Origin: Pusillimonas sp. TS35
GTDB lineage: Bacteria; Pseudomonadota; Gammaproteobacteria; Burkholderiales; Burkholderiaceae_B
Length of the DNA: 64,000 nucleotides
Assembly (NCBI RefSeq): GCF_009857885.1
Contig: NZ_WWER01000001.1
Location: 558,001 to 622,000, forward strand
Reading direction: 5' to 3'
Shown here in pieces: positions 1 to 9,202 of this stretch; position 1 is the stretch's first letter, and every line of letters starts with the position of its first letter. The notes under the pieces were generated by a model. It was not told the origin of the DNA and ran no database searches. It worked only from the letters and a program-made list of their open reading frames with translations. The position numbers and the translations under genes are program-made.

Positions 1-103
1 TGGCGCGAACGAGACCGCCGTAGAACAGTGCGAGGCCGGGCATAACCATGAAAAGTACGAGCACGGTCGAGATGCCGACCCATGCCAGGTCTGCTTTATC
101 CAT
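1..103 (-). CDS. amtB: Ammonium transporter AmtB, N-terminal fragment
   Basis: Partial gene cut by the left edge of the window. The 34 visible residues start at the ATG complementary to 101-103 and include the stretch GLALFYGGLVR, the hallmark of the first transmembrane helix of Amt/MEP/Rh ammonium channels. It begins 34 bases after the glnK stop codon on the same strand, so the pair forms the usual glnK-amtB operon. In that operon the PII protein binds and blocks the channel under nitrogen excess. An Amt normally has about 400-460 residues, so most of the gene lies outside the window. The family call rests on this short motif and on the glnK neighbour. Confidence 0.85.
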   Translation of the reverse strand, partial: MDKADLAWVGISTVLVLFMVMPGLALFYGGLVRA

Positions 104-137
104 ATTATTGGCTCCAGAATGTTTAGGTAGGGCGGGG

Positions 138-1012
<875 letters not shown>

Positions 1013-1228
1013 ATGATGCAGACACGTACTCAATTAGCCATTATTGCCTTGGCCGCTTCCCTGACGGCGCTGGCGGGTTGCTCCAAGAAGGAAGAATCCA
1101 GCGCGCCGGCATCGGATCCGGCAACGAGCTCCACTACACCTGCGCCTGGCAGCAGCGCGCCCGCTACTGGCACACCTACGCCAGCACCCGCTCCGGCGCC
1201 CGCGCCTGATGCATCGGGCACAAAGTGA
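1013..1228 (+). CDS. Small Pro/Ala/Thr-rich lipoprotein
   Basis: A 71-residue protein with a signal peptide ending in the lipobox LAGC (Cys23), followed by KKEES and a low-complexity tail of Ala, Pro, Ser and Thr. It is predicted to be exported, lipidated and cut before the Cys. No domain is recognisable. The tail looks like a flexible periplasmic or surface tether. The start could be either Met of the ATGATG pair (1013 or 1016); GAGGGATAAAG just upstream is the likely ribosome binding site. The next lipoprotein gene follows after 7 bases, so the two are probably co-transcribed. Confidence 0.7.
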   Translation: MMQTRTQLAIIALAASLTALAGCSKKEESSAPASDPATSSTTPAPGSSAPATGTPTPAPAPAPAPDASGTK

Positions 1229-1235
1229 GGTTCTT

Positions 1236-1625
1236 ATGAAGAAATCGCGTACTCATCTGGCCGTTCTGGCCATGGCCGCCACGCTGAGCCTGCTTGCCGC
1301 ATGCGGAAAGGAAGAGTCTGATACCGCCGCGACAGGCACGGCGCCTACCACCGAGCCGGCATCGGCGCCCACGCCTGGATCGACGGGGGCTGAAAGTGGC
1401 ACGTCGCAGCCATCCGGCATGGACGCGCTGAAGGATGACGCCAAGCGCGCCGGCGAGGCAATCTCGAAAACCGCTGGTGATGTGAAGGACGCCACGGTAG
1501 ACGCCGCCAAGAGCGCGGGTGAGGCGATCCGCGAAGGTGCGGACAAGGCGGATCAGAAGATCCAGGAAAAGCTGGGCGACGGTAAACCCACCACGCAAGA
1601 GCCGCCACCGCCCAATCAGGGGTGA
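1236..1625 (+). CDS. Lipoprotein with Ala/Lys/Asp-rich amphipathic helices
   Basis: A 129-residue protein starting MKKSRTHLAVLAMAATLSLL with lipobox LAAC, then the same KEES-type motif seen after the Cys in the preceding gene. Residues about 60-115 form Ala/Asp/Lys/Gly repeats of 11-residue type (DALKDDAKRAGEAI, DVKDATVDAAKSAGEAI) that resemble the amphipathic helices of YtxH/LEA-like or apolipoprotein-like proteins. The start at 1236 is preferred over the upstream Met at 1209, because GTGAGG lies just before it and it gives a proper signal peptide. The function is unknown; the repeats suggest envelope association or stress protection, which is inference. Confidence 0.75.
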   Translation: MKKSRTHLAVLAMAATLSLLAACGKEESDTAATGTAPTTEPASAPTPGSTGAESGTSQPSGMDALKDDAKRAGEAISKTAGDVKDATVDAAKSAGEAIREGADKADQKIQEKLGDGKPTTQEPPPPNQG

Positions 1626-1709
1626 CGGCACGGGCCAGCGTTGGGTTCATTCGCCAGGCGCCGCCTGCGCCCAACCAGAGGTGACAGTGATCGTGATCCG
1701 CTGGCCCAT

Positions 1710-1752
1710 AAAGACGATGCCGATATCCAAGACCGGCATCGTCTTTTCTTTT
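1710..1752 (+). terminator. Rho-independent terminator after the lipoprotein pair
   Basis: AAAGACGATGCCG (1710-1722) pairs perfectly with CGGCATCGTCTTT (1734-1746) around an 11-base loop, and a T-rich run follows (TTTTCTTTT). The 13-bp stem plus T tract makes it a strong intrinsic terminator for the lipoprotein transcript, ahead of ubiK. Confidence 0.88.
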
Positions 1753-1814
1753 ACACTAGTGGATAAACCCGTATTCGCGCCGCGCTGGCGGCTGCACGCA
1801 GCAAGGAGGCCCCT

Positions 1815-2084
1815 ATGATCAACCGCAATGCCTGGATCGAAGATTTCCAGAAGAACGTCTCCGACCTCATCGCCAAAAGCCCCGCTGCAGACATCGAACG
1901 CAACGTAAAGGCCATGATGGCGCAAACATTCTCGCGCATGGATTTGATCACGCGCGACGAGTTCGATGTTCAGGCCCAGTTGCTCGAACGTGCCTTGGCG
2001 CGCATCACCGCGCTCGAATCCCGGGTACAAGCGCTCGAGGGCCGGCCCGATACGCCACTGCAGCAAGGCACGCCGCATACTTGA
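1815..2084 (+). CDS. ubiK: Ubiquinone biosynthesis accessory factor UbiK (YqiC/BMFP family)
   Basis: An 89-residue member of the YqiC/DUF526 family. The N-terminal amphipathic helix and conserved segment DFQKNVSDLI precede a C-terminal coiled coil (about residues 50-78; LLERALARITALESRVQAL). UbiK forms a trimeric coiled coil with membrane-fusogenic properties and helps the late, partly soluble ubiquinone biosynthesis complex with UbiJ. The start has an AAGGAGG-type ribosome binding site. In Burkholderiales this gene commonly sits beside glnK and comM, as here. The short tail after the coil is not conserved. Confidence 0.9.
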   Translation: MINRNAWIEDFQKNVSDLIAKSPAADIERNVKAMMAQTFSRMDLITRDEFDVQAQLLERALARITALESRVQALEGRPDTPLQQGTPHT

Positions 2085-2458
2085 GCCATCGTCCGTGCCC
2101 CGGCAATGCAAGGTTTTACCCGCCAGCAGCAACGGTAGCTGTGGCCGCTCGTTTTTGAGCGTTATCCGTAACAAGCACTGAATGCAGTCCGGGCTGCGGG
2201 GTGGCTCGCGTTGGGCGAGGCGATGGCAATGCCTCTTCGCGCATTCGGCGTCCTACTTCAACTGTCAGTTTTTGTGTGGCGCGATGCGCGCCGCGCGCTG
2301 GTCGGCGCCCCTGCGCGTTGGCATACTTTCCCCTCGATTTGCATAACTAGGCCAGTATTCTTCATGTGCCGTTCGCGCATTGGCCCAGGGGCGCGGGCGC
2401 TTTACTGGCACAAGCTCGCCCGCTTGGAGAGGGGCAGAGGCCGAAAGCAGGGGGAATT
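2085..2458 (+). other. Gap between ubiK and comM
   Basis: 374 bases without a supportable gene. Open frames entering comM from 2366 lack a ribosome binding site and show no family similarity. A short CGCTC/GAGCG hairpin with a T5 loop lies near 2145-2160. GGGGGA just before 2459 is the comM ribosome binding site. Confidence 0.5.
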
Positions 2459-3973
2459 ATGTCGTTGGCAGTATTGGCCAGCCGGGCACTGCACGGCATT
2501 GAGGGGCGCCCGGTAAGGGTCGAGGTGCATCTGGGCAATGGCCTGCCCGCTTTCAATATGGTTGGCCTGGCCAGCACCGATGTGCGCGAAAGTCGTGATC
2601 GCGTGCGTTCGGCCATCGTCACCAGCGGGTTCGAGTTTCCCGCCGGGCGTATCACCGTCAATCTTGCGCCAGCGGATCTGCCCAAGGAATCCGGGCGCTT
2701 CGACTTGCCTATCGCGTTAGGCATCCTGCTGGCCTCGGCGCAGATTGTGCCGGCCGGCGGTGGTGTGGAGCTCGCACAGTATGTGTTTGCGGGTGAAATG
2801 TCGCTTACCGGCGCCGTGATGCCTGTTGCGGCACCGCTGGCTATCGCGCTTGCAGTGGCCCGGCATAATCCTGATGCCATGTTGGTGCTGCCGCCCGGGT
2901 GTGCGGGCATTGCAGCCCAAGTGCCTGGCCTCAAGGTATTCGAGGCCGCTACCCTGGCCAGCCTGGCGGCGCATTTTGCGGGTACTGGCCTCTTGCCCGT
3001 CGCCAGCGCAGCAGCGCCGAGTTTGGGTGTGGGTTTCGATGATGCCATGCCTTGCCTCTCCGATGTACGCGGGCAGTTGCTGGCAAGGCGGGCACTCGAA
3101 ATTGCGGCGGCGGGCGGTCACAGCCTGCTGATGTCGGGTCCGCCGGGCGCGGGCAAAAGCATGTTGGCCCAGCGGCTGCCGGGCATACTGCCGCCATTGT
3201 CTCAAGCCCAGGCACTCGAGGCGTCAGCCATCGCTGGTGTGAGCGGCGTGGCGCGCTACAGCAATCGGCCGCCTTTTCGCGCGCCGCATCACTCGGCGTC
3301 AGTGGCGGCGCTGGTGGGCGGCGGCCGCCATCCCCGGCCCGGTGAAATTAGTCTGGCTCACCATGGCGTGTTGTTTCTGGACGAATTGCCCGAATTCGGC
3401 GCCCACGCACTCGATTCGCTGCGCGAGCCGCTGGAAACCGGGCAGGTCAGCATCGCCCGCGCCGCGTGCACGGTAAGCTTTCCCGCGCGTTTCCAACTGG
3501 TCGCGGCCATGAATCCATGTCCTTGCGGTTTTCTGGATCATCCCGGCGTCAGCTGCCGCTGCAGCACCGATGCGATCATCAGGTATCGTGGCCGGGTGTC
3601 GGGCCCCATACTCGATCGCATCGACCTCCAGATATCGCTGCCGGCGGCTGATGCCGATTGGCTGGATGCGCCGCCAGGCGAACCTTCCGCGCCTGTACGC
3701 GAGCGGGTGGCCGGCTGCCGTGCCATTCAGCTTGCACGCCAAGGCTGCGCCAATGCCAGCCTGCCGGTCGCCGCCATCGAACAGCACTGCCGGCTTGAAA
3801 CGGCGGCGCATGCATTACTGCGCCGAGGCTTGGGGCGCTGGCGCTGGTCTTCGCGCGTGGTGCACCGCATGCTGCGGGTGGCACGCACCGTGGCCGATAC
3901 GGAGCGGGCATGCGATATTTCGGCCGTACATCTGGCCGAAGCCATCCGCCTGCGGCAGCCATGGAGTGGTTGA
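2459..3973 (+). CDS. comM: Mg-chelatase-like AAA+ ATPase ComM/YifB
   Basis: A 504-residue protein of normal YifB/ComM length. The N-terminal ribosomal-S5-fold domain (about 1-170; SLAVLASRALHGIEG, VGLASTDVRESRDRVRSA) is followed by the Mg-chelatase AAA+ core with Walker A GPPGAGKS (227-234), Walker B VLFLDE (304-309), a CPCG zinc-type motif and a C-terminal helical domain. ComM is a hexameric helicase that promotes branch migration during natural transformation in Vibrio and Acinetobacter, though many non-competent species keep it. I chose the ATG at 2459 because MSLAVLASRALHGIEG is the family start; the longer frame from 2366 is an extension. Confidence 0.93.
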   Translation: MSLAVLASRALHGIEGRPVRVEVHLGNGLPAFNMVGLASTDVRESRDRVRSAIVTSGFEFPAGRITVNLAPADLPKESGRFDLPIALGILLASAQIVPAGGGVELAQYVFAGEMSLTGAVMPVAAPLAIALAVARHNPDAMLVLPPGCAGIAAQVPGLKVFEAATLASLAAHFAGTGLLPVASAAAPSLGVGFDDAMPCLSDVRGQLLARRALEIAAAGGHSLLMSGPPGAGKSMLAQRLPGILPPLSQAQALEASAIAGVSGVARYSNRPPFRAPHHSASVAALVGGGRHPRPGEISLAHHGVLFLDELPEFGAHALDSLREPLETGQVSIARAACTVSFPARFQLVAAMNPCPCGFLDHPGVSCRCSTDAIIRYRGRVSGPILDRIDLQISLPAADADWLDAPPGEPSAPVRERVAGCRAIQLARQGCANASLPVAAIEQHCRLETAAHALLRRGLGRWRWSSRVVHRMLRVARTVADTERACDISAVHLAEAIRLRQPWSG

Positions 3974-4093
3974 CGGGGGCGGCCGGGGCGGATGCCTGCT
4001 GGCGGTACAATCCTCTAAAGCCATCTTGGCGGAAGGCCGGCAATCGCCACGGGCACCACATGTGCGGGCTTGTTGATCAGCCCCTCTATCGAC

Positions 4094-4123
4094 TGGACAA
4101 GCCATTGAAAATCATCATATAAT
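4094..4123 (+). promoter_or_regulatory. Probable sigma-70 promoter of rpmI-rplT
   Basis: TGGACA (4094-4099), an 18-base spacer and a perfect -10 TATAAT (4118-4123). It leaves a leader of about 110 bases before rpmI, with a small hairpin (AAATCCA 4154-4160 / TGGATTT 4166-4172). In other bacteria L20 represses its own operon through such leaders, but I cannot match the known L20 site here. Confidence 0.65.
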
Positions 4124-4238
4124 CCAAGGCTTTTCCGGCATTATTTCCGGTAAAAATCCAATAAGTGGATTTCAGGTTTATTGAAGTGCTGCCGAGGCCG
4201 GTGGCCACCTGCGTTCACAAATCATCGAGTTTTGCATC

Positions 4239-4436
4239 ATGCCTAAGATGAAAACCAAGAAAAGCGCCGCAAAGCGCTTTAAGGTTCGCGGTAGCGGGTC
4301 GATCAAGCGGGGCCAGGCGTTCAAGCGCCACATCCTCACCAAGAAAACAACCAAGAACAAGCGCCAACTGCGCGGTTCTGCCGCGGTGCACGAATCCAAC
4401 GTCGCCTCGGTCAAGGCCATGATGCCTTTTGCTTGA
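4239..4436 (+). CDS. rpmI: 50S ribosomal protein L35
   Basis: 65 residues of the typical L35 pattern: [14 protein letters not shown], then very basic segments such as [16 protein letters not shown]. It is a structural component of the large ribosomal subunit. It lies 19 bases upstream of rplT in the conserved rpmI-rplT order. The usual upstream partner infC is absent; a 265-base non-coding stretch separates rpmI from comM instead. Confidence 0.98.
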   Translation: MPKMKTKKSAAKRFKVRGSGSIKRGQAFKRHILTKKTTKNKRQLRGSAAVHESNVASVKAMMPFA

Positions 4437-4455
4437 TTAACGGAGATCACTCACT

Positions 4456-4815
4456 ATGCCACGCGTAAAACGCGGCGTTACCGCCCGTGCCCGTCACAAG
4501 AAAGTCCTCAAAGCAGCGAAAGGCTATCGTGGCCGCCGCGGCAATGTATTCCGCATTGCCAAGCAGGCCGTCATGCGCGCAGGCCAGTATGCCTACCGCG
4601 ACCGCCGCAACAAAAAGCGCACCTTCCGTGCGCTGTGGATCACTCGTATCAATGCCGCTTGCCGTGAACTGGGCGTAAGCTATAGCCAGTTCATCGCCGG
4701 CACCAAGAAGGCGTCGATCGAACTCGATCGCAAGGTTCTGGCCGACATGGCCGTCAACGACAAGGCTGGCTTCGCAGCCGTGGTTGCCCAGGCCAAGAAC
4801 GCGCTGGCCTCGTAA
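4456..4815 (+). CDS. rplT: 50S ribosomal protein L20
   Basis: 119 residues starting [21 protein letters not shown] with the conserved [20 protein letters not shown] and the C-terminal globular region. L20 binds 23S rRNA early in large-subunit assembly and, in Escherichia coli and Bacillus, autoregulates the operon. GGAG lies ahead of the ATG. Length and order (rpmI-rplT-pheS) are canonical. Confidence 0.98.
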   Translation: MPRVKRGVTARARHKKVLKAAKGYRGRRGNVFRIAKQAVMRAGQYAYRDRRNKKRTFRALWITRINAACRELGVSYSQFIAGTKKASIELDRKVLADMAVNDKAGFAAVVAQAKNALAS

Positions 4816-4842
4816 TCGGCCTGCACAATCTGTTGTAACACT

Positions 4843-4873
4843 GCAAACGGGGCCTCTGACGGGCTCCGTTTGC
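4843..4873 (+). terminator. Hairpin between rplT and pheS (weak terminator or attenuator)
   Basis: GCAAACGGGGCC (4843-4854) pairs with GGCTCCGTTTGC (4862-4873), with one G-U pair and a 7-base loop. Only ATTTGG follows, so termination would be partial. It may adjust pheST expression relative to ribosomal protein expression. No Phe-rich leader peptide was seen, so classic attenuation is not supported. Confidence 0.5.
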
Positions 4874-4892
4874 ATTTGGACATGCGACATCT

Positions 4893-5915
4893 ATGACATC
4901 CTCGGCCGAAGACCTGATACTCCAGGCTCAAGATCTTTTTGCGCAGGCGCATGACGCCGCGGCGCTCGAAAACGCCAAGGCCCGCTTCCTGGGCAAGCAG
5001 GGCGCGCTGACTGCCCTGCTCAAAGGGTTGGCCAGCCTTGATCCCGAACGCAAGAAAACGGAAGGCGCACACATCAACCAGGTCAAGCAGCGCATCGAAG
5101 CCTTGCTCAACGACCGACGTTCGGCGCTGGCACAGGCCGAGCTCGATAAGCGCTTGGCTGCCGAAACCATCGATGTCACGCTGCCGGGCCGCGGGCGCGG
5201 ATTCGGCGGCATCCATCCAGTCATACAAACGTGGCAGCGGGTCGAGGCCATTTTCCGTTCCATTGGTTTCGATGTGGCCGACGGTCCCGAAATCGAGAAC
5301 GACTGGACCAATTTCACAGCGCTCAACAACCCCGAAAACCACCCCGCGCGCTCCATGCAGGACACCTTCTACGTCGATATGAACGACGCGCAGGGCCTGC
5401 CGCTGCTGTTGCGCACGCACACCAGCCCGATGCAGGTGCGCTACGCGCGCATGAACAAGCCGCCCATCAAGGTGATCGCACCGGGACGCACCTACCGGGT
5501 CGACAGCGATGCCACGCACTCGCCCATGTTCCACCAGGTCGAGGGCCTTTGGATCGCCGAAGACATCTCTTTCGCCGATCTGAAGGGCGTCTATACCGAT
5601 TTTCTGCGTGCCTTCTTCGAAACCGACGACCTGAGTGTGCGCTTCCGCCCCTCGTTCTTCCCGTTCACTGAGCCTTCGGCCGAAATCGACATGATGTTCA
5701 CATCGGGGCCCAATCAAGGTCGCTGGCTCGAGATTTCCGGCTCGGGGCAGGTGCACCCCGCCGTCGTGCGCAATTTCGGGCTCGATCCCGAGCGTTATAT
5801 CGGCTTTGCCTTTGGCTCGGGCCTCGAGCGCCTGACCATGCTGCGCTATGGTGTGAACGACTTGCGCCAGTTCTTCGAGGGTGATCTGCGCTTCCTGCGC
5901 CAGTTCAACCGTTAA
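4893..5915 (+). CDS. pheS: Phenylalanine-tRNA ligase alpha subunit
   Basis: A 340-residue class II aminoacyl-tRNA synthetase subunit. It has an N-terminal coiled-coil arm that binds tRNA (about 1-90, with [17 protein letters not shown]) and the catalytic domain with motif 2 ([20 protein letters not shown]) and motif 3 ([11 protein letters not shown]). With PheT it forms the alpha2-beta2 enzyme that charges tRNA-Phe. The ATG at 4893 gives the standard N-terminus. pheT starts 37 bases after its stop. Confidence 0.97.
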   Translation: MTSSAEDLILQAQDLFAQAHDAAALENAKARFLGKQGALTALLKGLASLDPERKKTEGAHINQVKQRIEALLNDRRSALAQAELDKRLAAETIDVTLPGRGRGFGGIHPVIQTWQRVEAIFRSIGFDVADGPEIENDWTNFTALNNPENHPARSMQDTFYVDMNDAQGLPLLLRTHTSPMQVRYARMNKPPIKVIAPGRTYRVDSDATHSPMFHQVEGLWIAEDISFADLKGVYTDFLRAFFETDDLSVRFRPSFFPFTEPSAEIDMMFTSGPNQGRWLEISGSGQVHPAVVRNFGLDPERYIGFAFGSGLERLTMLRYGVNDLRQFFEGDLRFLRQFNR

Positions 5916-5952
5916 TCCCGATCATCCTGAATTCTTAGTCTACGAGCGGATC

Positions 5953-8373
5953 ATGCAATTCCCTGAGTCCTGGCTACGCGCTTTTGTGAACCCCGACATC
6001 GATACCGAGGCGTTATCGCATCGCCTGACGATGGCCGGCCTGGAGGTCGAGGAAACCACGCCCGTTGCGCCGCCGTTTCGCGGCGTTGTCGTGGCGCACA
6101 TCGTCGAGGTGGCAGCGCACCCCAACGCCGACAAGCTGCGCGTGTGCCAAGTGGACGACGGCACGGGTTCGCTGCTGCAGATCGTATGCGGCGCGCCTAA
6201 TGCAGCCGCAGGCATGAAGGTGCCACTGGCCCGCGTGGGTGCTACGCTGCCGGGCGGCATGAAGATCGGCGTTGCAAAAATGCGCGGCGTAGAATCCTCC
6301 GGCATGCTGTGCTCTGCCCGTGAACTGGGCCTGTCGCAAGACCATGCCGGGTTGCTCGAACTCGATCCTGCACTCGGCATCGGCCAGTCCATCCGTGATG
6401 CGTTGGACCTTGACGATACGCTGTTCACGCTCAAGCTCACGCCCAACCGCGCCGATTGCCTGTCCATCATGGGTGTTGCGCGCGAGGTGGCCGCGCTCAC
6501 CGGCGCGCCGCTGACGCCTCCCATGTTCGACGCGGTGCCGGTGACGCTTACCGATCGCCTCGATGTCAATGTGCATGCGCCCGACCTGTGTGGGCGTTTT
6601 GCCGGCCGCATTATCCGCGGCGTGAACGCGCGCGCGCAGACACCCGACTGGATGAGGACGCGCCTGGAGCGCGCTGGCCAGCGCTCGGTGTCGGCGCTGG
6701 TCGATATTTCCAACTACGTGATGCTCGAGCTGGGCCGTCCCACGCACGTGTTCGACCTGAACCGCATCAAGCGCAATACGCTCGACGTCCGTTGGGCCAG
6801 AGAGGGCGAAGCACTCGAACTGCTCAATGGCCAGACGATCAAGCTCGACAGCGATGTGGGTGTGATCTGCGCCGATGGCCAGGTTGAAAGCATGGCGGGG
6901 ATCATGGGCGGTGAAGCTACCGCGGTCACGCTGGACACCACCGACATCTATCTCGAAGCGGCTTTTTGGTTTCCCGAGGCCATCATGGGGCGCGCCCGCC
7001 GCTACAAGTTCAGCTCCGAAGCCAGCCATCGCTTCGAACGAGGCGTCGACTTTGCCAGTATCCCCGAACACCTCGAGTTCATCACTCGTCTGCTGGTGGA
7101 TATCTGTGGCGGCCAGGCCGGCCCTGTAGACGACCAGGTCGTCAACCTGCCCGAGCGTGCGCCGGTCACTATGCGTCTGGCGCGTTGCCGTAAAGTCCTG
7201 GGGCTTGACGTTTCGCGCGAAGAAGTCGAATCCATTTTCACGCGGCTCGAGCTGCCTTATGTTTTCCGCGACGACAATTTCATCGTTACGCCGCCGTCCT
7301 ATCGCTTTGATCTCTTCCTCGAGGAAGACCTGATCGAAGAGGTGGCGCGCATCTATGGCTTCGAGCGCATTCCCGATGTGCCGCCCACCGCACGTGCCGA
7401 CATGCTGGTGCAGCCCGAAGCGCTGCGCGGCCCGCATCTGCTGCGCGCGCGCATGGCTGCGCTCGACTACCAAGAGGTCATCAACTTCGCGTTTGTCGAA
7501 GAAGCATGGGAGCGCGACCTGGCCGGCAACACTGATCCGATCAGGCTGCTCAATCCCATCGCCAGCCAGCTTGCTGTCATGCGATCGAGCCTGCTTGGCG
7601 GTCTGGTGGCCAATATTGCCTACAACGCCAACCGCAAACAGAGCCGTGTACGGGTGTTCGAACTGGGTCGTGTCTTCCGGCGCGATACGCAGGTGGACGA
7701 TGGCGATCTGTCCGTCGCGGGTGTGGCGCAGCCCACACGTCTTGCGGGTGCGGCATGGGGTCCGGCGCTTGATGAACAGTGGGGCCTGCCTACCCGCCAG
7801 GTTGACTTTTATGATGTGAAAAAAGATGTCGAGAACCTGCTGGGCGACAGCGCAGGGCGGCTCCAGTGTGTCGCGGCTGCGCATCCGGCGCTGCATCCAG
7901 GCCGCTCGGCCCGCCTCGAGCTCGACGGCACGCTGATTGGATGGCTGGGCGAGGTGCATCCCCGCTGGGCGCAGCAGCATGATCTGACGCATGCCCCGGT
8001 GGTGTTCGAGGTGGATGTGGCGGCAATCTCGCACGGTTCGCTGCCCGCGCCGGCGCCGCTTTCGCGTCAGCCCATGGTCATCCGCGACCTGGCCGTGTGG
8101 GCCAACGCCCAGGTGAGCTACCAGGCATTATTGGATACACTTAAGCAAACTATCCAATCTGATGATACGCTTGGGATCGTCAAAGACATTAAACTGTTTG
8201 ATGTCTGGCGCGACAAGACCGCCGAGGCGGCCGGCGCTGCCGAGAAAAGCATGGCACTGCGCTTCTGGCTGCAGGGCCAGGATGCCACCCTGGACGACAC
8301 AACTGTTGAAAAGTGCGTGGCGCGGCTGCTGGAAGTACTTGTTGCCGCACACGGCGTTCGTCAGCGCGCTTGA
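5953..8373 (+). CDS. pheT: Phenylalanine-tRNA ligase beta subunit
   Basis: 806 residues. The EMAP-like tRNA-binding domain lies at about 40-150 (VAHIVEVAAHPNADKLRVCQ), followed by the B3/B4 editing domain, the B5 domain (SYRFDLFLEEDLIEEVARIYG), a catalytic-like core and a C-terminal ferredoxin-fold anticodon-binding domain. Together with PheS it charges tRNA-Phe and edits mischarged Tyr-tRNA-Phe. MQFPESWLRAFVNP at 5953 is the canonical start; in-frame codons upstream to 5881 only extend into pheS. ihfA follows after 15 bases. Confidence 0.97.
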   Translation: MQFPESWLRAFVNPDIDTEALSHRLTMAGLEVEETTPVAPPFRGVVVAHIVEVAAHPNADKLRVCQVDDGTGSLLQIVCGAPNAAAGMKVPLARVGATLPGGMKIGVAKMRGVESSGMLCSARELGLSQDHAGLLELDPALGIGQSIRDALDLDDTLFTLKLTPNRADCLSIMGVAREVAALTGAPLTPPMFDAVPVTLTDRLDVNVHAPDLCGRFAGRIIRGVNARAQTPDWMRTRLERAGQRSVSALVDISNYVMLELGRPTHVFDLNRIKRNTLDVRWAREGEALELLNGQTIKLDSDVGVICADGQVESMAGIMGGEATAVTLDTTDIYLEAAFWFPEAIMGRARRYKFSSEASHRFERGVDFASIPEHLEFITRLLVDICGGQAGPVDDQVVNLPERAPVTMRLARCRKVLGLDVSREEVESIFTRLELPYVFRDDNFIVTPPSYRFDLFLEEDLIEEVARIYGFERIPDVPPTARADMLVQPEALRGPHLLRARMAALDYQEVINFAFVEEAWERDLAGNTDPIRLLNPIASQLAVMRSSLLGGLVANIAYNANRKQSRVRVFELGRVFRRDTQVDDGDLSVAGVAQPTRLAGAAWGPALDEQWGLPTRQVDFYDVKKDVENLLGDSAGRLQCVAAAHPALHPGRSARLELDGTLIGWLGEVHPRWAQQHDLTHAPVVFEVDVAAISHGSLPAPAPLSRQPMVIRDLAVWANAQVSYQALLDTLKQTIQSDDTLGIVKDIKLFDVWRDKTAEAAGAAEKSMALRFWLQGQDATLDDTTVEKCVARLLEVLVAAHGVRQRA

Positions 8374-8388
8374 GGAGCACACATACGC

Positions 8389-8709
8389 ATGAAAGCCGAC
8401 CGTACCCTGACCAAGGCCGAGCTTGCCGAATTGCTGTTCGAGCGCGTAGGCCTGAACAAGCGTGAGGCCAAGGACATCGTCGATACCTTCTTCGAAGAGA
8501 TCCGTGATTGCCTGGCGCGTGGTTCCGAAGTGAAGTTGTCCGGTTTCGGCAACTTCCAGGTGCGCGACAAGCCGCCACGCCCGGGTCGTAATCCCAAGAC
8601 GGGCGAGATCATTCCCATAGCCGCGCGCCGTGTGGTGACTTTCCATGCGAGCCAAAAACTCAAGAGCGCGGTCGAGACCGCTGACAGCAGCGCACCGGCC
8701 TCCGAATAA
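8389..8709 (+). CDS. ihfA: Integration host factor alpha subunit
   Basis: 106 residues of the HU/IHF family: [23 protein letters not shown], the conserved [10 protein letters not shown], and the DNA-intercalating beta arm [12 protein letters not shown]. The dimer with IhfB bends DNA at promoters, including sigma-54 promoters, and at recombination sites. The position directly after pheT is the classical one. AGGAG (8372-8376) precedes the ATG, overlapping the pheT stop. Confidence 0.96.
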   Translation: MKADRTLTKAELAELLFERVGLNKREAKDIVDTFFEEIRDCLARGSEVKLSGFGNFQVRDKPPRPGRNPKTGEIIPIAARRVVTFHASQKLKSAVETADSSAPASE

Positions 8710-8727
8710 CAGGCATAGAATCCGCCC

Positions 8728-9141
8728 ATGAGCACCAGCGAAAAATCCGTCATCCTGCCACCCATTCCCGCCAAGCGTTATTTCACAATCGGCGAGGTCA
8801 GCGAGTTGTGTTGTGTCAAGCCTCACGTGCTGCGCTACTGGGAACAAGAATTCACCCAGCTCAAGCCCGTGAAGCGGCGCGGTAATCGGCGCTACTATCA
8901 GCATCACGAGGTGCTGCTTATCCGCCGTATCCGTGATCTGCTGTATGAGCAGGGCTTCACGATCAGCGGCGCGCGCAACCGCCTGGGCGATGATGAGCCG
9001 CGTGATCAAGATGCGGCGGTACGCCTGTCGGGCGCCGAACTGCAGTCGCTTCGCACCGACCTGATGGCCATCCGGGACATGCTGGGCGCGGCGTTGGACG
9101 AACACGCTGCAGGGGCGCCCCCACGCGAACACCTGTTCTGA
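8728..9141 (+). CDS. MerR-family transcriptional regulator
   Basis: 137 residues. The N-terminal winged helix-turn-helix of MerR proteins runs from about 17 to 85 (RYFTIGEVSELCCVKPHVLRYW, then the wing KRRGNRRYYQHHEVLLIRRI). The C-terminal half is short and lacks the metal-binding Cys pair of MerR or CueR, so the ligand is unknown. It is the regulator that typically follows ihfA in beta- and gammaproteobacteria (YcgE/MlrA-like domain) and is 18 bases downstream of it, probably in the same transcript. Confidence 0.88.
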   Translation: MSTSEKSVILPPIPAKRYFTIGEVSELCCVKPHVLRYWEQEFTQLKPVKRRGNRRYYQHHEVLLIRRIRDLLYEQGFTISGARNRLGDDEPRDQDAAVRLSGAELQSLRTDLMAIRDMLGAALDEHAAGAPPREHLF

Positions 9142-9202
9142 TGTCTTAAAGCAGCGGGCCAGTCGGCGCCGCTTCTTGCCAATTGGCCAGACTATTTGCT
9201 TC

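Noticed and set aside
4816-4892. Phe-codon leader peptide attenuator before pheS
   Set aside because: A hairpin is present, but no short Phe-rich reading frame precedes it.
6013-8034. 673-codon frame antisense to pheT
   Set aside because: It mirrors the codon pattern of pheT in GC-rich DNA, has no ribosome binding site and no family resemblance.
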